DNA from: Symbiodinium natans
Taxonomy: Eukaryota; Sar; Dinophyceae; Suessiales; Symbiodiniaceae
Assembly: GCA_905221605.1 (NCBI GenBank)
Contig: CAJNDS010002271.1
Coordinates: 5,001 to 69,000, forward strand
Length of the DNA: 64,000 nucleotides
Direction: 5' to 3'
A program made the translations under genes and the position numbers. Numbering within the stretch: position 1 is the stretch's first letter; the number at the start of each line of letters is the position of its first letter. The notes under the pieces are model-generated. The model was not told the origin of the DNA. It saw only the letters and a program-made list of their open reading frames with translations, and did not search any database. Positions 33,101 through 43,000 of this stretch are shown piece after piece.

Positions 33101-34315
33101 AGATCTTTTTGATCAGGACGAGGCAGGGCAGGCAAAGGAGCGCTCCATATTCAAAGTGCTGGAAGGCATGAGAGTGGCTCGGCTCATCTCGAGAGTGGCA
33201 CACGCAGTCTCTGCCTCATGAGAGGCTTCAAGAGGCTTCGTTGGATCGAGTGGATCCCTTGTTTGTTTTGTCAGGTCCTTTTCTTCTGCCTATTCTACCT
33301 CAGGCCATGGAGTTTCGATTGGAGAAGCGCCTGAACGCCGCGCTGAGATGCGCGAACGTACCCCCGGAGAAGGCTCTCCGAGAGAGCGAGAAATCCGACG
33401 GAATCCCATTGAAAATCCCATTGAAAATCCCATTGAATCCGATTCAGAGAATCTCAGAGAGAAGACTTCGTTCGGTTCTTGGTGCTTTGAAGCTTTTTGC
33501 TGTGCACGTAGCGAACAGATGGATGAGCTGCCCTCGCTGAAGCAAGAGCTGGAGCGCACGCGCCGCTCACAGCTGCATTTGGAGAGTGTACCCTCAGTGA
33601 TTCCTGCACGAAGAGAGAGTGAGCATGTGAGCACACCTTGTGGTTCGAGTCGCGACCGTGGTCGTACCATAGACTCTCTCTCCCCAAAATACTTTCCCGA
33701 ACGGCGTGTGCAGGAGAGATGGAGGACTCGCCAGCGCGCTCCCTTGTGAAGCAGCTCACGCAAAGTGATTCGGCGGCCTCACGTAAGAAGCTGGCTTGAG
33801 CCCTCAGCGATCCCTCAGCGATCCCTCAGCTCTTGAGTGGTGAGCCAGGCATATCGAGCAGAGGGCGAGCAGAGGGTAGGGCGTAACGAGGGCAGGGCAA
33901 CGTACTCTGGTCTCTGGTAGAAAAAGGGGTCCCGGGTCCCACAAAATGCCAGCAATACCATGATTCGTTCTCTGTTGGATGTTTAGCCTTCTGCCAGTTC
34001 CTTGGTGACTGGGGGATCTTGGGAGGATGATGGGACTTTCCAGATCGCTGTCCACGAGTTTCTCAGCTCTCTGCCGAAAGTGCAGAGACCGTTTCACGCG
34101 AATGGTGTGTATGGTAGAGCAGCTGGCATGCCACTGCGTTTCAAACATCCGCCTTGCTGTAAACCTCAAGAGTAGGGCTTTCCTTGAACCCACATGTATG
34201 CAGCTAGCTCTTCGCTCCTTTTAGACTCCTCTTGACGAGCGTTTTTGAATCTGCAGCTGTTTTGCAGGAGCTGTCCGAGAAGGCAGCGCGTGGGGAGCCG
34301 CTTCCGAGCATCGTG
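18171..34315 (+). CDS. voltage-gated cation channel with C-terminal EF-hand
   Basis: A membrane channel of the Nav/Cav-like superfamily. Exons placed: 18171-18317 (S2, reading FLVFYCGELLLKTLYY; GC donor), 18417-18550 (S3 WNWLDLIIVISGIFEQ and start of S4; GT donor), 28198-28320 (end of S4, then WTEHPAFESFMM and S1 of the next domain; GC donor), 28844 to about 29000 (S1-S2, FEQVLLVVYTFEL, start of S3), about 30871-30930 (IFDQWMIPSYQ, end of S3), 31040-31098 (S4 with R or K at every third residue, LRVARVFRVLRLARLLR; GA donor), 32182-32289 (S4-S5 linker and S5; GT), 32388-32869 (pore YFGSVWRSFLALFKLMNDDQ, S6 and EF-hand loop DEDQNGLISEGE; GC), 32952-33013 (GT), then helical tail exons 33304-33339, 33519-33585, 33714-33782 and 34257 to about 34315. 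Reading phase is consistent across most junctions. The EF-hand implies calcium control. The first S1, the start and the stop are not found. Confidence 0.82.
18743..19115. repeat. ctccgttacag minisatellite
   Basis: About 30 imperfect copies of an 11-15 bp unit related to ctccgttacag, in the channel intron just 5' of the retroelement. The unit stays open in several frames (reading APLQLRYSS), which gives spurious open frames. No gene is called. Confidence 0.88.
19291..19310. repeat. telomere-like TTTAGGG repeats, left flank of retroelement
   Basis: The 20 bases before the A1 repeat read aagggttgggtttagggttt, that is, degenerate TTTAGGG units. The same repeat resumes directly after the element at 26714, so the element lies inside such an array. 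Confidence 0.85.
19311..19369 (+). repeat. A1 split direct repeat
   Basis: A 59-base left terminal repeat beginning gaccaagtatcccttgctga and ending ggtttcagggg. It is identical to A2 at 26483-26541. It starts right after the TTTAGGG flank. Confidence 0.95.
19370..19987 (+). other. 5' leader of the retroelement
   Basis: About 620 bases between A1 and the first convincing gag start. Frames are open here (for example 19373-19687) but there is no recognisable domain. A promoter would be expected in this region; I see no TATA-like or other defined signal. Confidence 0.5.
19988..21637 (+). pseudogene. gag-like region of the retroelement, frame broken twice
   Basis: A likely start is ATG at 19988, which reads MAAAAALNKPPCTQAQVEAL in frame 2. 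Coding character moves to frame 1 at about 20140 (reading LVVLPFDDRVIEAMRALKS, later a helical FLQDRIRQLEAVLNQ). At about 20900 it returns to frame 2, with helical segments HQLLALLVDRVAPAKQQ and EIARVNALRDLGLDRED, and ends in a lysine-rich tail (RRRKPKAKASSTA) at a TAG, 21635-21637. No CCHC zinc knuckle is visible. The role as structural protein is inferred from position before the reverse transcriptase and from its composition. The two frame changes are too close for ordinary introns, so I read them as indels in this copy or assembly errors. From the gag stop, pol continues in the -1 frame. Confidence 0.6.
22740..23350 (+). other. reverse transcriptase domain
   Basis: Motifs in order: WDRLIINPTVVNGR (fingers), ADLSDFYHSF with the motif A aspartate codon at 22909, NTLAMGDNLAVEVAQAAH (motif B) and AIDDHV with the two aspartates at 23209-23214 (motif C, in place of the commoner YxDD). 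Spacing and motif B wording are like DIRS/Ngaro-type reverse transcriptases. The active-site aspartates are all present. It would copy element RNA into DNA. Confidence 0.85.
23690..25165 (+). other. RNase H domain, apparently split by an insertion
   Basis: The first catalytic aspartate lies in LFALDASPWGGAV (codon at 23707). The next motifs lie 1.2 kb later: HINVNEARVYKSW with the glutamate near 24919, ALLDSRVTIG with the aspartate at 24994, and DNVADEPSRD near 25128. Together they give the D-E-D-D set of a retroelement RNase H, the enzyme that removes the RNA strand during copying. About 400 codons that look like a methyltransferase, plus the TAA at 24592, lie between the first and second motif. 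The split is inferred from motif wording only. Confidence 0.6.
23950..24400 (+). other. methyltransferase-like (class I Rossmann) domain
   Basis: A segment reading YDAVELFRGVGNWSEAH resembles motif I of class I methyltransferases (acidic/hydrophobic strand followed by a glycine-rich turn). It is followed by WHAGVPGHTYGTLRRPR, in the place of the catalytic loop, and by VEQPSGSCLYRLACF, like the ExP-type strand of DNA methyltransferases. In the loop the position of the usual PC cysteine of C5-methyltransferases is glycine (VPGHTYG), so cytosine methylation is not assured. DIRS-type elements are known to carry a methyltransferase-like domain of uncertain role. Target and activity are unknown. 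Confidence 0.5.
25306..25332 (+). other. 2A-type ribosome-skipping motif
   Basis: Nine codons read GDIERNPGP, matching the established 2A consensus D-(V/I)-E-x-N-P-G-P exactly. A leucine run (MRLLLLLG) precedes it, as is usual for 2A sequences. In known cases the ribosome fails to join the last glycine to proline and two separate proteins result. Here the break would fall between the RNase H part of pol and the tyrosine recombinase, releasing the recombinase from the polymerase. Confidence 0.85.
25390..26319 (+). other. tyrosine recombinase domain
   Basis: After a helical N-terminal part (ENLVAVQGVVAESVFED) comes LLLGFLAMLHPAEMIGL, the box I region, in which the first catalytic arginine position is histidine (CAC at 25777). 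Box II reads VLRGSGATYFYQQ with the second arginine at 26086; the preceding box II histidine position is glycine. The tryptophan of RGRW is at 26155, and LEYYLQE gives the nucleophile tyrosine (codon 26179 or 26182). This is the integrase of the element: it would recombine the circular DNA copy into the genome. With CAC instead of an arginine codon such as CGC (one base away), this copy is probably impaired. Confidence 0.8.
26326..26481 (+). repeat. B1 split direct repeat
   Basis: A 156-base repeat directly after the recombinase stop codon, beginning ggaaaagagctgcc and ending gaggccaggga. It is identical, as read, to B2 at 26558-26713. One T (26482) separates it from A2. Confidence 0.95.
26483..26541 (+). 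repeat. A2 split direct repeat
   Basis: A 59-base copy identical to A1. The B1/A2 junction (ccagggat|gaccaag) should equal the junction of the circular intermediate in the Ngaro/PAT replication model. Confidence 0.95.
26558..26713 (+). repeat. B2 split direct repeat (right end of element)
   Basis: A 156-base copy of B1, separated from A2 by 16 bases (cccagcccacccgccc). The next bases are tagggtttagggtttaggg, the telomere-like right flank. Confidence 0.95.
26714..26870. repeat. degenerate TTTAGGG array, right flank of retroelement
   Basis: Begins with near-perfect TTTAGGG units and decays into variants such as tttgagggtttaggg and gggctcagggctcaagg. It continues the array that starts at 19291 and shows the target into which the element integrated. 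Confidence 0.88.
26871..28197. other. 3' part of the channel intron
   Basis: Includes a G-run array at about 26951-27052 (possible G-quadruplex). After 27110 it is relatively AT-rich and holds no exon I can support. It ends at the acceptor gttgctgag (28189-28197) before exon 28198. Confidence 0.6.
29001..30870. other. channel intron with long GAA microsatellite
   Basis: No exon is supported. A (GAA)n tract of about 195 bases lies at 29803-29997 and decays into aat/aag variants to 30050. A G run lies at 30388-30406, and a poly-C/CCT tract at 30567-30590. A poly-K or poly-E frame through the GAA tract and a poly-L frame on the other strand are repeat artefacts. Confidence 0.6.
31099..32181. 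other. channel intron (GA-AG)
   Basis: This intron joins the S4 exon to the S4-S5 linker exon. It starts gagtcgg and ends gcgggag, with AGGAGT present at both splice junctions. Joining 31098 to 32182 restores a continuous LARLLRSVKQLYKL in frame. No other gene is seen within. Confidence 0.65.
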
Positions 34316-34593
34316 GTACGCTGCTGGCTTTGGATCGCATGTGCACTGTGCCCGCCTCTCTCGATTTCTCTTCAAAGTTGCCATGCCAGGTCATTCGGGG
34401 CCACATTGGCGCTGATGGTGGCGATGTTTGCACGGTGCACCGTCTCAAGAAAGTTGCATGAATCTGCCCACAATTTTCTTTTGCAAAGTTTCGCCATGCT
34501 CACCAGCATTTTCTTTAGGCACATCCACATGCCGCCGCATGCCCTCTCAGCCTGAGCCTCTCTCAGTGACTCAGTGGCCCGAGGTCTCCACAG

Positions 34594-36209
34594 GAATTCA
34601 TGGCCTGTGCGAGCGCATCGGTGAGATTGAGCAGCCAAAGAATGCCTGGATCGAAATTGCTCGACAGGCACCCCGAATATGGCCCTTGCAAATGTGGCAG
34701 CATGGCACGAATCTAAGCCCATCGCAGCCGACTCGCAGCTACTTCGGAGGGTCGCTTCGATCTGTGCGATCACATGCTTTGCTCTGTTGTGCAGCGTGCA
34801 AGATCTTGAGTCACCAGGGGGGCCAGGGTTCCGGTTCTGCTTGTCGTGGGAAGAACCGAGCTACATCCGTCGCAGTTGTGTGTTGTGTTGTGCAAGTGTT
34901 GTGCAAGTCCGCGGGGCCGCATTGAACTGAGCCGACTTGCGCCCGAACCTTGGCGCGCGAACCTTGGCCCGCGGCGCGCGGTCTGAGGATCTCTGCAACA
35001 CAGAGAGGCCATTTCACGCCGCCTGTCCGAGAGCACTTAGAGAGCGAGGGAGGGAGAGAGAAGAAGAAGAAGAGAGACACTTCAATAGACACTTCAATAT
35101 TCGCCTTCACGTGAACCTGAAGTACGCCGTCACGGCCGGGTCCCCTCGGGCGAAAGCGTGCAGAAGAGGAAGAAGAGGAAGAAGAGGAAGAAGAGGAAGA
35201 AGAGGAAGAAGAGGAAGAAGAGGAAGAAGAGGAAGAAGAGGAAGAAGAGGAAGAAGAGGGAGAAGAGGGAGAAGAGGGAGAAGAGGGAGAAGAGGGAGAG
35301 CAGTTGTTTTTTTGTTGGAAGGCCAAGTCAGACCCCCAGCTGCGCGGTGTGGCCGATGCCGTGGTGCAGCGAACGGGAGTTGATGCCGACGATGTTCCGG
35401 AGGTGTCCGTGCCCTAAAAGAAAGGAAGTTGGGGTGTGAAAGTGGTGTGAATCGGTGAATCTCTTCCTCCTCTCCCGTTCTTGGGCCGTATTGAAGTCGA
35501 GATGCTTAGGGTGTTTGCTTTCTTGGGCACCTTCAGGCCAGAGCCAGGCGATCCCTACGCCCGGCACAGCAAGAACAGTGGCGAGGACAGTCGCCAAGGG
35601 GCGTTGCTGAAAGTCCGCGTTGCGTTCTGTCAAGAAGGGTGCGTGTTCTCTCCTCAGGGGTCCCTCGTGGTCGCCGAGATCCTTGTGGCCAGGTTCGGGA
35701 AGCCGCGGCAACTGCGGGGAATTTGATGGCTTCTGTGGTGCCTTGGGTGCCCGACTGCAGGATCTGCGCGAAGCATCAAAGTGTGCGGCGGGAAAAGGCC
35801 ACTAAAAGGGCATCTTGCTCAGAGCTGCTCAAAGACAGCGAAACGTTTGTTGTCGTGCGTGTGTATATGTGTGTGTGTGTGTCGCGCGCACATGTGAGCG
35901 CGCGTGTGGTGGGCGTTTCGCACATGTTGCCCGATGGATGCGGTTGGCATGAGCCGTGAGGTGACCATCAAGCGCCCGCGCAGAAATGAGAGCTACAACT
36001 GTAAGCCCGGCAAGTGCGATTGCGATGAGACCTCACAAGTGCGGTCCAGTCGCAGCACCGCGGCTTCAGAAGAGCGTGATTTTTTTTGGCGTGAAGGGCC
36101 CCAGGGCCGTGGCCAGGCTTCCACGGAAGACGAGTCTCCGACAGGCTGCACATTATCGACCTGGATGGTGCACTGCTCGAAGTTCTCTGAACAGTTGAAG
36201 GCTTCGAAG
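34594..36209 (+). CDS. candidate exons, possibly the channel C-terminus
   Basis: Segments that look coding, all on the + strand: 34594-34620 (after CAG, before GTGAGA); 35322-35402 (reading KSDPQLRGVADAVVQRTGVD, 27 codons, AAG acceptor and GT donor, open phase at both ends); about 35533-35630 (reading PEPGDPYARHSKNSGEDSR or an alternative frame); about 35700-35800; and 36145-36209 (reading CTLSTWMVHCSKFSEQLKAS, textbook GTGAGT donor). No domain is recognised. They may continue the cytosolic tail of the channel or belong to a following gene; the sequence does not decide. The intervening sequence is intron-like. Confidence 0.35.
35158..35302. repeat. AGGAAGA purine minisatellite
   Basis: An all-purine tract of agaagaggaaga units turning into agaagaggga units, immediately upstream of the exon at 35322. 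Frames through it read KRKKRKK and are artefacts. Confidence 0.9.
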
Positions 36210-36899
36210 GTGAGTTTAGCTGATTTTGGTGATTTTGGTGCCAAGGCAACCGAGCTGACATAGAGTTGCCTCCTGCTGATGCGGTGGGGCTCGCAGGCGA
36301 CGGCAATCGACGTTTCCAGAACGTTTTGCTGGGGTAGCCGTTGTGCCTTGCAGGTAAGCCCATAGCAAGACGATCAGATTGTTGGCCCGTTGGGCTCGAG
36401 TTCACTGGGCGCTCAAACATTGGGCCCAACGAGAGCTCCTCAACATCACGCTTCAGCAAGGCATATCTTGGACCCGACAGCAAATTCTAATCTTCAAGGC
36501 CGTGACACCCAGAATCCGTCCATAAGCGATGCTGAAAGAGGAGGCGAGTATTATGCCGACATAGACTCCAAACAGCGAGAGACCAGGTGAACCAGTTTCG
36601 CATCTGGTGAGCACTGACGTCCCAAAGCGACAGCAGAAGTTCGCATTTGGCGAACACCGACGTCCAAACACGACACCAGTTTCGCATATGTTGAAACCAG
36701 ACGTCCAGAAGGTTTGGTGTCGTCAAGATCCAAGTGTGAGCTGTGTATGTAATCCCAGGCCAATACATTCTATACCTCTATCTTTATCCATAAGAGAGGG
36801 AACGACCCGAGACCCAAGACAGGCAAGAAAAGCTACATACAAAACAACGAAAAACCGTACATGCAACGTGAAGGCTTTGAATGGTAGTTTTTGATAGAC
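36210..36899. repeat. intron-like stretch with 50-bp tandem repeats
   Basis: At about 36580-36725 an imperfect unit (cagtttcgcatctggtgaac ... gacgtccaaa) is repeated three to four times. The remainder shows no exon I can support. Confidence 0.55.
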
Positions 36900-37565
36900 G
36901 GAGGGAGGTCATGCGGGATGTGCAGAGTAGATATTAGATATCTGCGTATGTATGTATACATAGGTATGCCCATATACATATATACATGTTCGTAAGACTG
37001 TTATGCGTCGACTGGCGTGGTGCTTCTTTGCTCAAAGAAGGCCCAATGTAGGAATTTAAGGAGCTTTCAAGAACTTAAGAATTTTTAGATATTTCAAGCA
37101 GGTTCTCCAATGTTTGGATTCGTAAATATGTCTAGTTTAGGAAGTAAGGGAATTCAAGGAATGTAGGGAGTTTATCAAATTTAGCAAGTAGGTCCGCACA
37201 CACCTAATTTAGGGAGTTAAGGGAATGAGAGAACTGCCACAATTCTTTAAATTCCGTAGTTCTTCAACTAGGCTTAACTTAAAAACTTAAGGAAGTTAAG
37301 GAATTAGCTCCCGATATCACTTTCAACTGCCCTAATTTATGAATTCAAGGATCTCTAAAGTTTTGAACACGCCGGCTTCACGAATGTAGAGACTTCTTTC
37401 TCTTCAATTCCATGAGTGTTACATCAGGCGTTATTTCGGAATTGATGGAGTTTAGAATTTTGTTGCACGGCCCCCTTAATTTCCTAAACACAGGCCAATT
37501 AAAACATGTACGGAATTTAGGGAGTTTAGAAAGAATAGAGTTAGCTCCCGGGGCAAAAAGGGGCA
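36900..37565. other. AT-rich island without genes
   Basis: About 660 bases clearly richer in A and T than the surroundings, with recurring gaattta/ttaagga/tttagggag motifs. Some look like decayed TTTAGGG units. There are no sizeable open frames except a short - strand one. No gene is called. Confidence 0.5.
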
Positions 37566-37964
37566 CCGCATAAGTCGCACTAGATTGTGGCCATCGTGTT
37601 CTCTCGTGTTTTTTTGCAAAGAAGGATGGACAAAGACTGGTGCGATCTAAGCGCCTCCTTTTGAAAGGCAGGCAGCGAGCAGGTCGCGCCTGATTTTTTG
37701 GCCATCGTGTTTGCTCGTGATTCTCGCCAAAAGCATGGGTAAAGATTGTTTAGGTGCTTTGTGTTTTGGTGTTTGGGGATGGCTTCGCTTTGGATTGCGC
37801 TACGGATGTGTAGATTGTTGGGGGGGGGGGGGGTATTGAGTGTGAGGTCTGGCGTCAGCCTCTGCTTGCTGGGGGGGATTGTAGGCAGCGAGCATTGTTG
37901 TTCTGAAGGCGTCTCCGATCCTCCACCTCTATTTCTGCCAGCGTGAGCTTTAGCTTCGTTCTCC

Positions 37965-38070
37965 ATGCCCCGCCTCAAGTTTTTGGACCATAAGATGGCC
38001 GAATCGGATCCTGAGGTCAGTGATGTCTGGACCGAGTTTACTCACTACCTACGCAAGGATGGCGTTACAG
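37965..38070 (+). CDS. possible first exon of an unknown gene
   Basis: An ATG at 37965 opens a short frame reading MPRLKFLDHKMAESDPEVSD and then a helical VWTEFTHYLRKDGVT. A GT donor (gtgctg) follows at 38071, leaving phase 1. The frame would stop at TGA 38088-38090 if not spliced. Composition is protein-like and acidic. A next exon may begin at 38538: in the matching phase it reads NRRQTWEDSPETRTSW, while another frame there reads GGFPGNPHVLEEIGEAG. A later piece at 38803 reads DAWNYLDLCV, reminiscent of a channel S3 segment. None of these links is firm. Confidence 0.35.
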
Positions 38071-39553
38071 GTGCTGATGGGCGGCTCTGAGCTCTTCAAG
38101 TGTGCTCTCAGTGTCGCAGTATGTCGACAACAGTGGGCCGTATGCAGGCCCAAGCGGCCGACGTCAGAGATTAGATGACCTGCCGCCCATGCGCTTGTCG
38201 GACAGCTTGTTGTTCTAGTGCTAAGCTATCAATCTGTCTAATTCGAGGAGTGCACTTTCTCAGACCCAGCTCTCTGAACCTAAAATGTGAGAAGGATCCG
38301 TACACCTTGCTGTCTGAATTCATTTTCCTCGATGTGCCCGGCGCTCAGAGCTGGTCGGTCTCTCCGTGCCATTTCGTTTTTTTTTTTTTTTCAATCCTGT
38401 TTTCTTCTCTCAAAAAGGGGGCTCTCAGGGATTCCAATCTCTTCCTATGAATCTTGCTTGCTTCTCGTTCTCATGTTCTTAAGCTTTCTCTTCTCTTCTT
38501 GGTTTGGTTCTTGTTTCTGTCTCCGGGTGCACGTGAGGCAATCGACGGCAGACCTGGGAGGATTCCCCGGAAACCCGCACGTCCTGGAAGAGATCGGCGA
38601 GGCAGGAGTAGCGCGCAGCATCGAAAGGTTGTTTTGCCTGTTCAGGGCTGTTGTAGCTAGACACATTCTCTCAGCAACGGCCAACAGCGAAGACCGAGGC
38701 AGTATGCACAATTGAATTAGTACTACCAGAGAGACCTTTGTGTTGATATGCATTTCTCTCCTGCGACTTTGCCATGCGTCTTACATAGACTTTTCTTTTC
38801 AGATGCATGGAATTACTTAGATCTCTGCGTTAGACTCATCGTGTCGCGAATTCACTTCACGGCTTCCGAGCCAGTTTTTGCACATGCAGCACTCGCTTGC
38901 AACATCAACCTACAAGTCGATTCTGATTTCCTATCACAGTCTGGAGGTAAACAGACATGCAATCACGCGTGCAACATGACATGTCTGTGTTGACATGTGC
39001 ATGCGAAAGTACAAACATGCAAGCTTGTGCAGAGGCATGCATGTGCCATAGTATTATGCACTGGCAAATGCACGTCGGCGCACTGAGAGACTGTTGCTTC
39101 GGCACAAGTTTGCCGAAGTGACATGCCGGCGATTGAAAACGAGTGCCACATTTTGCTCCTCATCGACGAACCCCGCATCCCTTTTAGCCTCGCGTAATTA
39201 TCTTGCGCACTCGGAGCAAGAGCGCAACAACATGAATTTTGCAGCAATATGGCTGTGTTTTCCGTCCTTTCCATGAGCATGTCTGTGGGCACGAGCTTTT
39301 GAGGGTCTGCACGTATGCACGTCGATTGTCATGAGCACATGTGTGTTGGTGCGCGCATACACGGGCAGAGTACGTGCACGAAGATGCCAGCTGCGTAACA
39401 CGCAGACCCGTCTGATCTCATGCAAAGACATTGTGAATATTTGCAAGGGCTGCTGCCCTCGGAGAGACAGAAGCGCAAAAAACTCAGAGAGCGAGAGCGC
39501 TCTGCTCTCTCCCTCTCCCTCTCCCTCTCTCTCTTTCTTGTTTTTCTTCTCTC

Positions 39554-39614
<61 letters not shown>

Positions 39615-40038
39615 GAGAAGAAAGGTCGGCGGGGGGGGGGGGGGGGCGCCTTGCTTCGTGTTCTCTGAAAAAAAGCGTCCCTCTCCCAGCCGCAGGCTTT
39701 CCGCGTCGGCTCCACTCCTGCAGGGATCCTCAGAGCTCTTAGAAGTCTCACCAGTTCTGGGTGCTCTGGCAGAATGCTTCTCTCCCAAACACTTAAATCA
39801 GTGCTCTGAGGCAAAGTTCTTGTGGGAGCCGAGAGGTTTCTATGACTCGGTTCGTGGAGGTGGCTACGACGACGTCGGGGGTCTCAGCATCTCTCAGCAT
39901 CTCTCAGCATCTCTCAGCATCTCTCAGCATCAGCATCTCTCACAGGGCGGACTCGGATCGCCCTCAGAGAACACTCTCAGAGAATGCTCTCAGAGAATGC
40001 TCTCAGAGAGAATGCTCTCTCAGAGAACTCTCCCTGAG
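38071..40038. other. intron-like stretch, CT microsatellite
   Basis: Contains weak exon candidates at 38538 and 38803 (see the preceding entry). A CT tract lies at 39506-39612, a G run at 39630-39646, a tandem of ctcagcat at 39891-39940, and a tandem of agaatgctctc at 39960-40030. Confidence 0.45.
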
Positions 40039-43000
40039 GTGCCGGCGTACGCCACGGGCAAGTTCCGCAAGACGGAGATGATCAGCGCCCGAGACTTGCT
40101 GGACCGAGCGCAGGCTGTTCCAGTTTTGGCTCTTTAGACGGGTCTGTATTCAAGAAAAAATCCGGCCTCTCTTTTGAGTGCTTCTTTGATATAGAGTAAC
40201 TCTGATGGTGCTCGTCGCCCATGCGTTCGTGAGTTTTGATCTTTTTGCAGGCTGCGGCCAAGGAGAACACGCGGTACACGCCGCACTGCGCCGCTGCCCT
40301 GAGAGGGGAACGCATCTGTTGCTTTGGTTCGTTGGGCTTCCTGTGAGTTTTTCTCGTGCTTGTTGCTGCTTGGCTTCTGCCGTACTTGCGGCTTTTTGCG
40401 GCCGCCGGCCGCAGGGGCTAGCAATTACTGGAGAGAAGCGTTCGAAGATTCTTGTTCTGTGGTGTCAAGGAGCCGACCTTTAGTCGTGCTGAGCTTGAGC
40501 AACGCAGGGATGAGGCGCCAAGATCGGAACAGCCCTACGAAAGCCATCCGCATTGACTCGCATGAAGGGAAATGTGGGAAACCTGCCGCAGGAGAATTGC
40601 TTCCGGTACACGGAGCTGGCCATTCCTCGAGGGATACCCGCCCCTTGGCCTTGGCTTCGTTTTTTCTCTTTTTGCAGAGTCTTCAGAGTGCCCCTTTTCT
40701 GCCACCCCGCCCCCAAAAAGGATCTCAGAATGTGAGTGCCCACGCACTGGATGGCCCAACCGCAGCCAGAAAATCCAGAAAAAAAACCCCAGAGTCAAAC
40801 TTGCCTGGCACCACCCAAGAGAATCCCGCAGAGCCTGGAGTATGAAGTGAAAGATCCCGCGGAGTATCCCTTCTGATGGGCCACCCCGCCCACCCCAGCC
40901 CGCCCACCCCGCGCACCCCGCCCACCCCGCCCACCCCGCCCACTGTGCCCACCGTGCCCCCAGAAAACTCAGAGAATTCTGCTTGACAGTATCTTGTCAC
41001 TGTTCCCTCCGTCATCAAACACTCCACTGCCAGCGACACCTCCCACAGAGCATCCTATCAGTGCCCTTCTATCCGTGCCCTTTCTGTGTTTATCGTATGC
41101 CCGAACGAAATAGTTTCACGAGAGTCTGACTGCTTGCATGTTTTGTTGCATCTTGTGGATTCATCGTTCTCCAGCAGTTTAGCAATTGATTGCTTCTGTC
41201 TCCCAAAACAGAAGAGAGCGGAGAAACAGAGGCAGCAACAGGCGCAGAGTGAAGGGTCGTTGTGAATGTACTAGTAATTACTATGCAGGTCACCATCCTG
41301 GCACGACCCATGATAGCAGAGGCTGATCAGCTGAGAAATGGGTGTTGAGTGCTGAATCGTTAGCATGCTGCAAAGCTGGTGCAGGCTGGAACGGGTGAAG
41401 GTGCGCAGCAGAGTTGGCTCTGCCATTGGCAGAGTTGCGACACGCAGCGCAAGACCACGCTTCTCTATGTCGAGTTGCGATACCCCTTTTCGTCGTCGAA
41501 GGTGCTGACTGCAACATCCGACTGGTTTCGCCACAGGGCGATGAAGGCACGACGTCGAAGCTCAAAAGAGCTGTGCAGTCCGAAAGAAATATGTCTCCCT
41601 CTCCCTCTGTTGCTCTCTCGCTTGCTCGCTTCCTGCTGTTTCTGTCGTTCTTGCCTTTGGTCCCACCCTCGGAGTGCGTAACTCAGCTACGTCCCGTGTA
41701 CTTCTCACCTTGTCCGGGTCTCCTACTGCCACACCCGCAGAAGAATCTCGCGAACAACAATAAAATCAGAAACTGGCCCGCGAATCAGAAGCTGCGCATC
41801 AGAAACCGGCCACGCATCAGAAACTCCGCATCAGAAACTGGCGCGCATCAGCAACTGCGCATCAGAAACTGGCGCGCATCAGCAACTTCGCATCAGAAAC
41901 CAGCGCGAATCAGAAACTGCGCATCAGAAACCAGCGCGAATCAGAAACTGCGCATCAGAAACCAGCGCGAATCAGAAACTGCGCATCAGAAACCTGCGCA
42001 TCAGAAACCCACGCGAATCAGAAACTGCGAGTCAGAAACTGCGCGTCAGAAACCCACGCGAATCAGAAACCACGCGAATCATAAACTGTGAGTCAGAAAC
42101 TGCGGATCAGAAACGCGGTAGGGGGGGGGGGGGGTGGGGGGGGGAGCAGTCGCGTGCAAGTGGTCAGCCCATGTCAGAAACTGCTTTTCAGAAACGCTGT
42201 GGGGTGGGGGGGGGGTGGGGGGGGGGGTTGGGGGGTGGGGGGGGGGTGGGGGGGGGGTGGGGGGGGGGTGGGGGGGGGTGGGGGGGGGGGGGGGGGGGGG
42301 GCAGTCGCGTGCAGGGGGGCAGCCGCGTGCAGGTGGCCAGCCCATGTCAGAAACTGCTTTTCAGAAACGTGGTGGACAGCGCACGCTTGGCAGTTTAGGT
42401 AGGTTTGGGCGCTGTCACGGAATATCTGAAATAAACATGCTGGAAATTGAATCGTATGCCAGGCATGTGAACATGCAGGGAGAAAAAAAAAGCAATCCCG
42501 CTCAAAGCTCAGAAGTACATCACGCGCCCCTAAAAACCCTGAACCATAAACCCTAAACCCCTTCGTGGGCCGCCGCGGCGCCTGGACCCGTGAGAGCCTT
42601 AGGTTTTTTTTGGGGTTGCCGAAGCAGCCACTTGCAAGTTTCCTAATCAGCCCTAAGACCTAAACCCTGAACCCTGAACCCTAAACCCTAAGCCCTGAAC
42701 CCTGAACCCTGAACCCTGAACCCTGAACCCTGAACCCTGAACCCTGAACCCTGAACCCTGAACCCTGAACCCTGAACCCTGAACCCTAAACCCTAAACCC
42801 TAAACCCTAAACCGTACCCCCTAAACCCTAACCCTAAACCCTAAACCCGAAACCCTAAACCCTCCGGTCTCCGAATCAGCCGTTCACCGGTTTCCGAATC
42901 AGCCGTTCACCAGTTTCCGAATCAGACGTTTGCCAGTTTCCGAATCAGCCGTTCACCAGTTTCCGAATCAGCCGTTTGCCAGTTTCCGAATCAGCTGTTT

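Noticed and set aside
42079-42556. Glycine/tryptophan-rich and proline-rich frames
   Set aside because: Translations of the G-run array.
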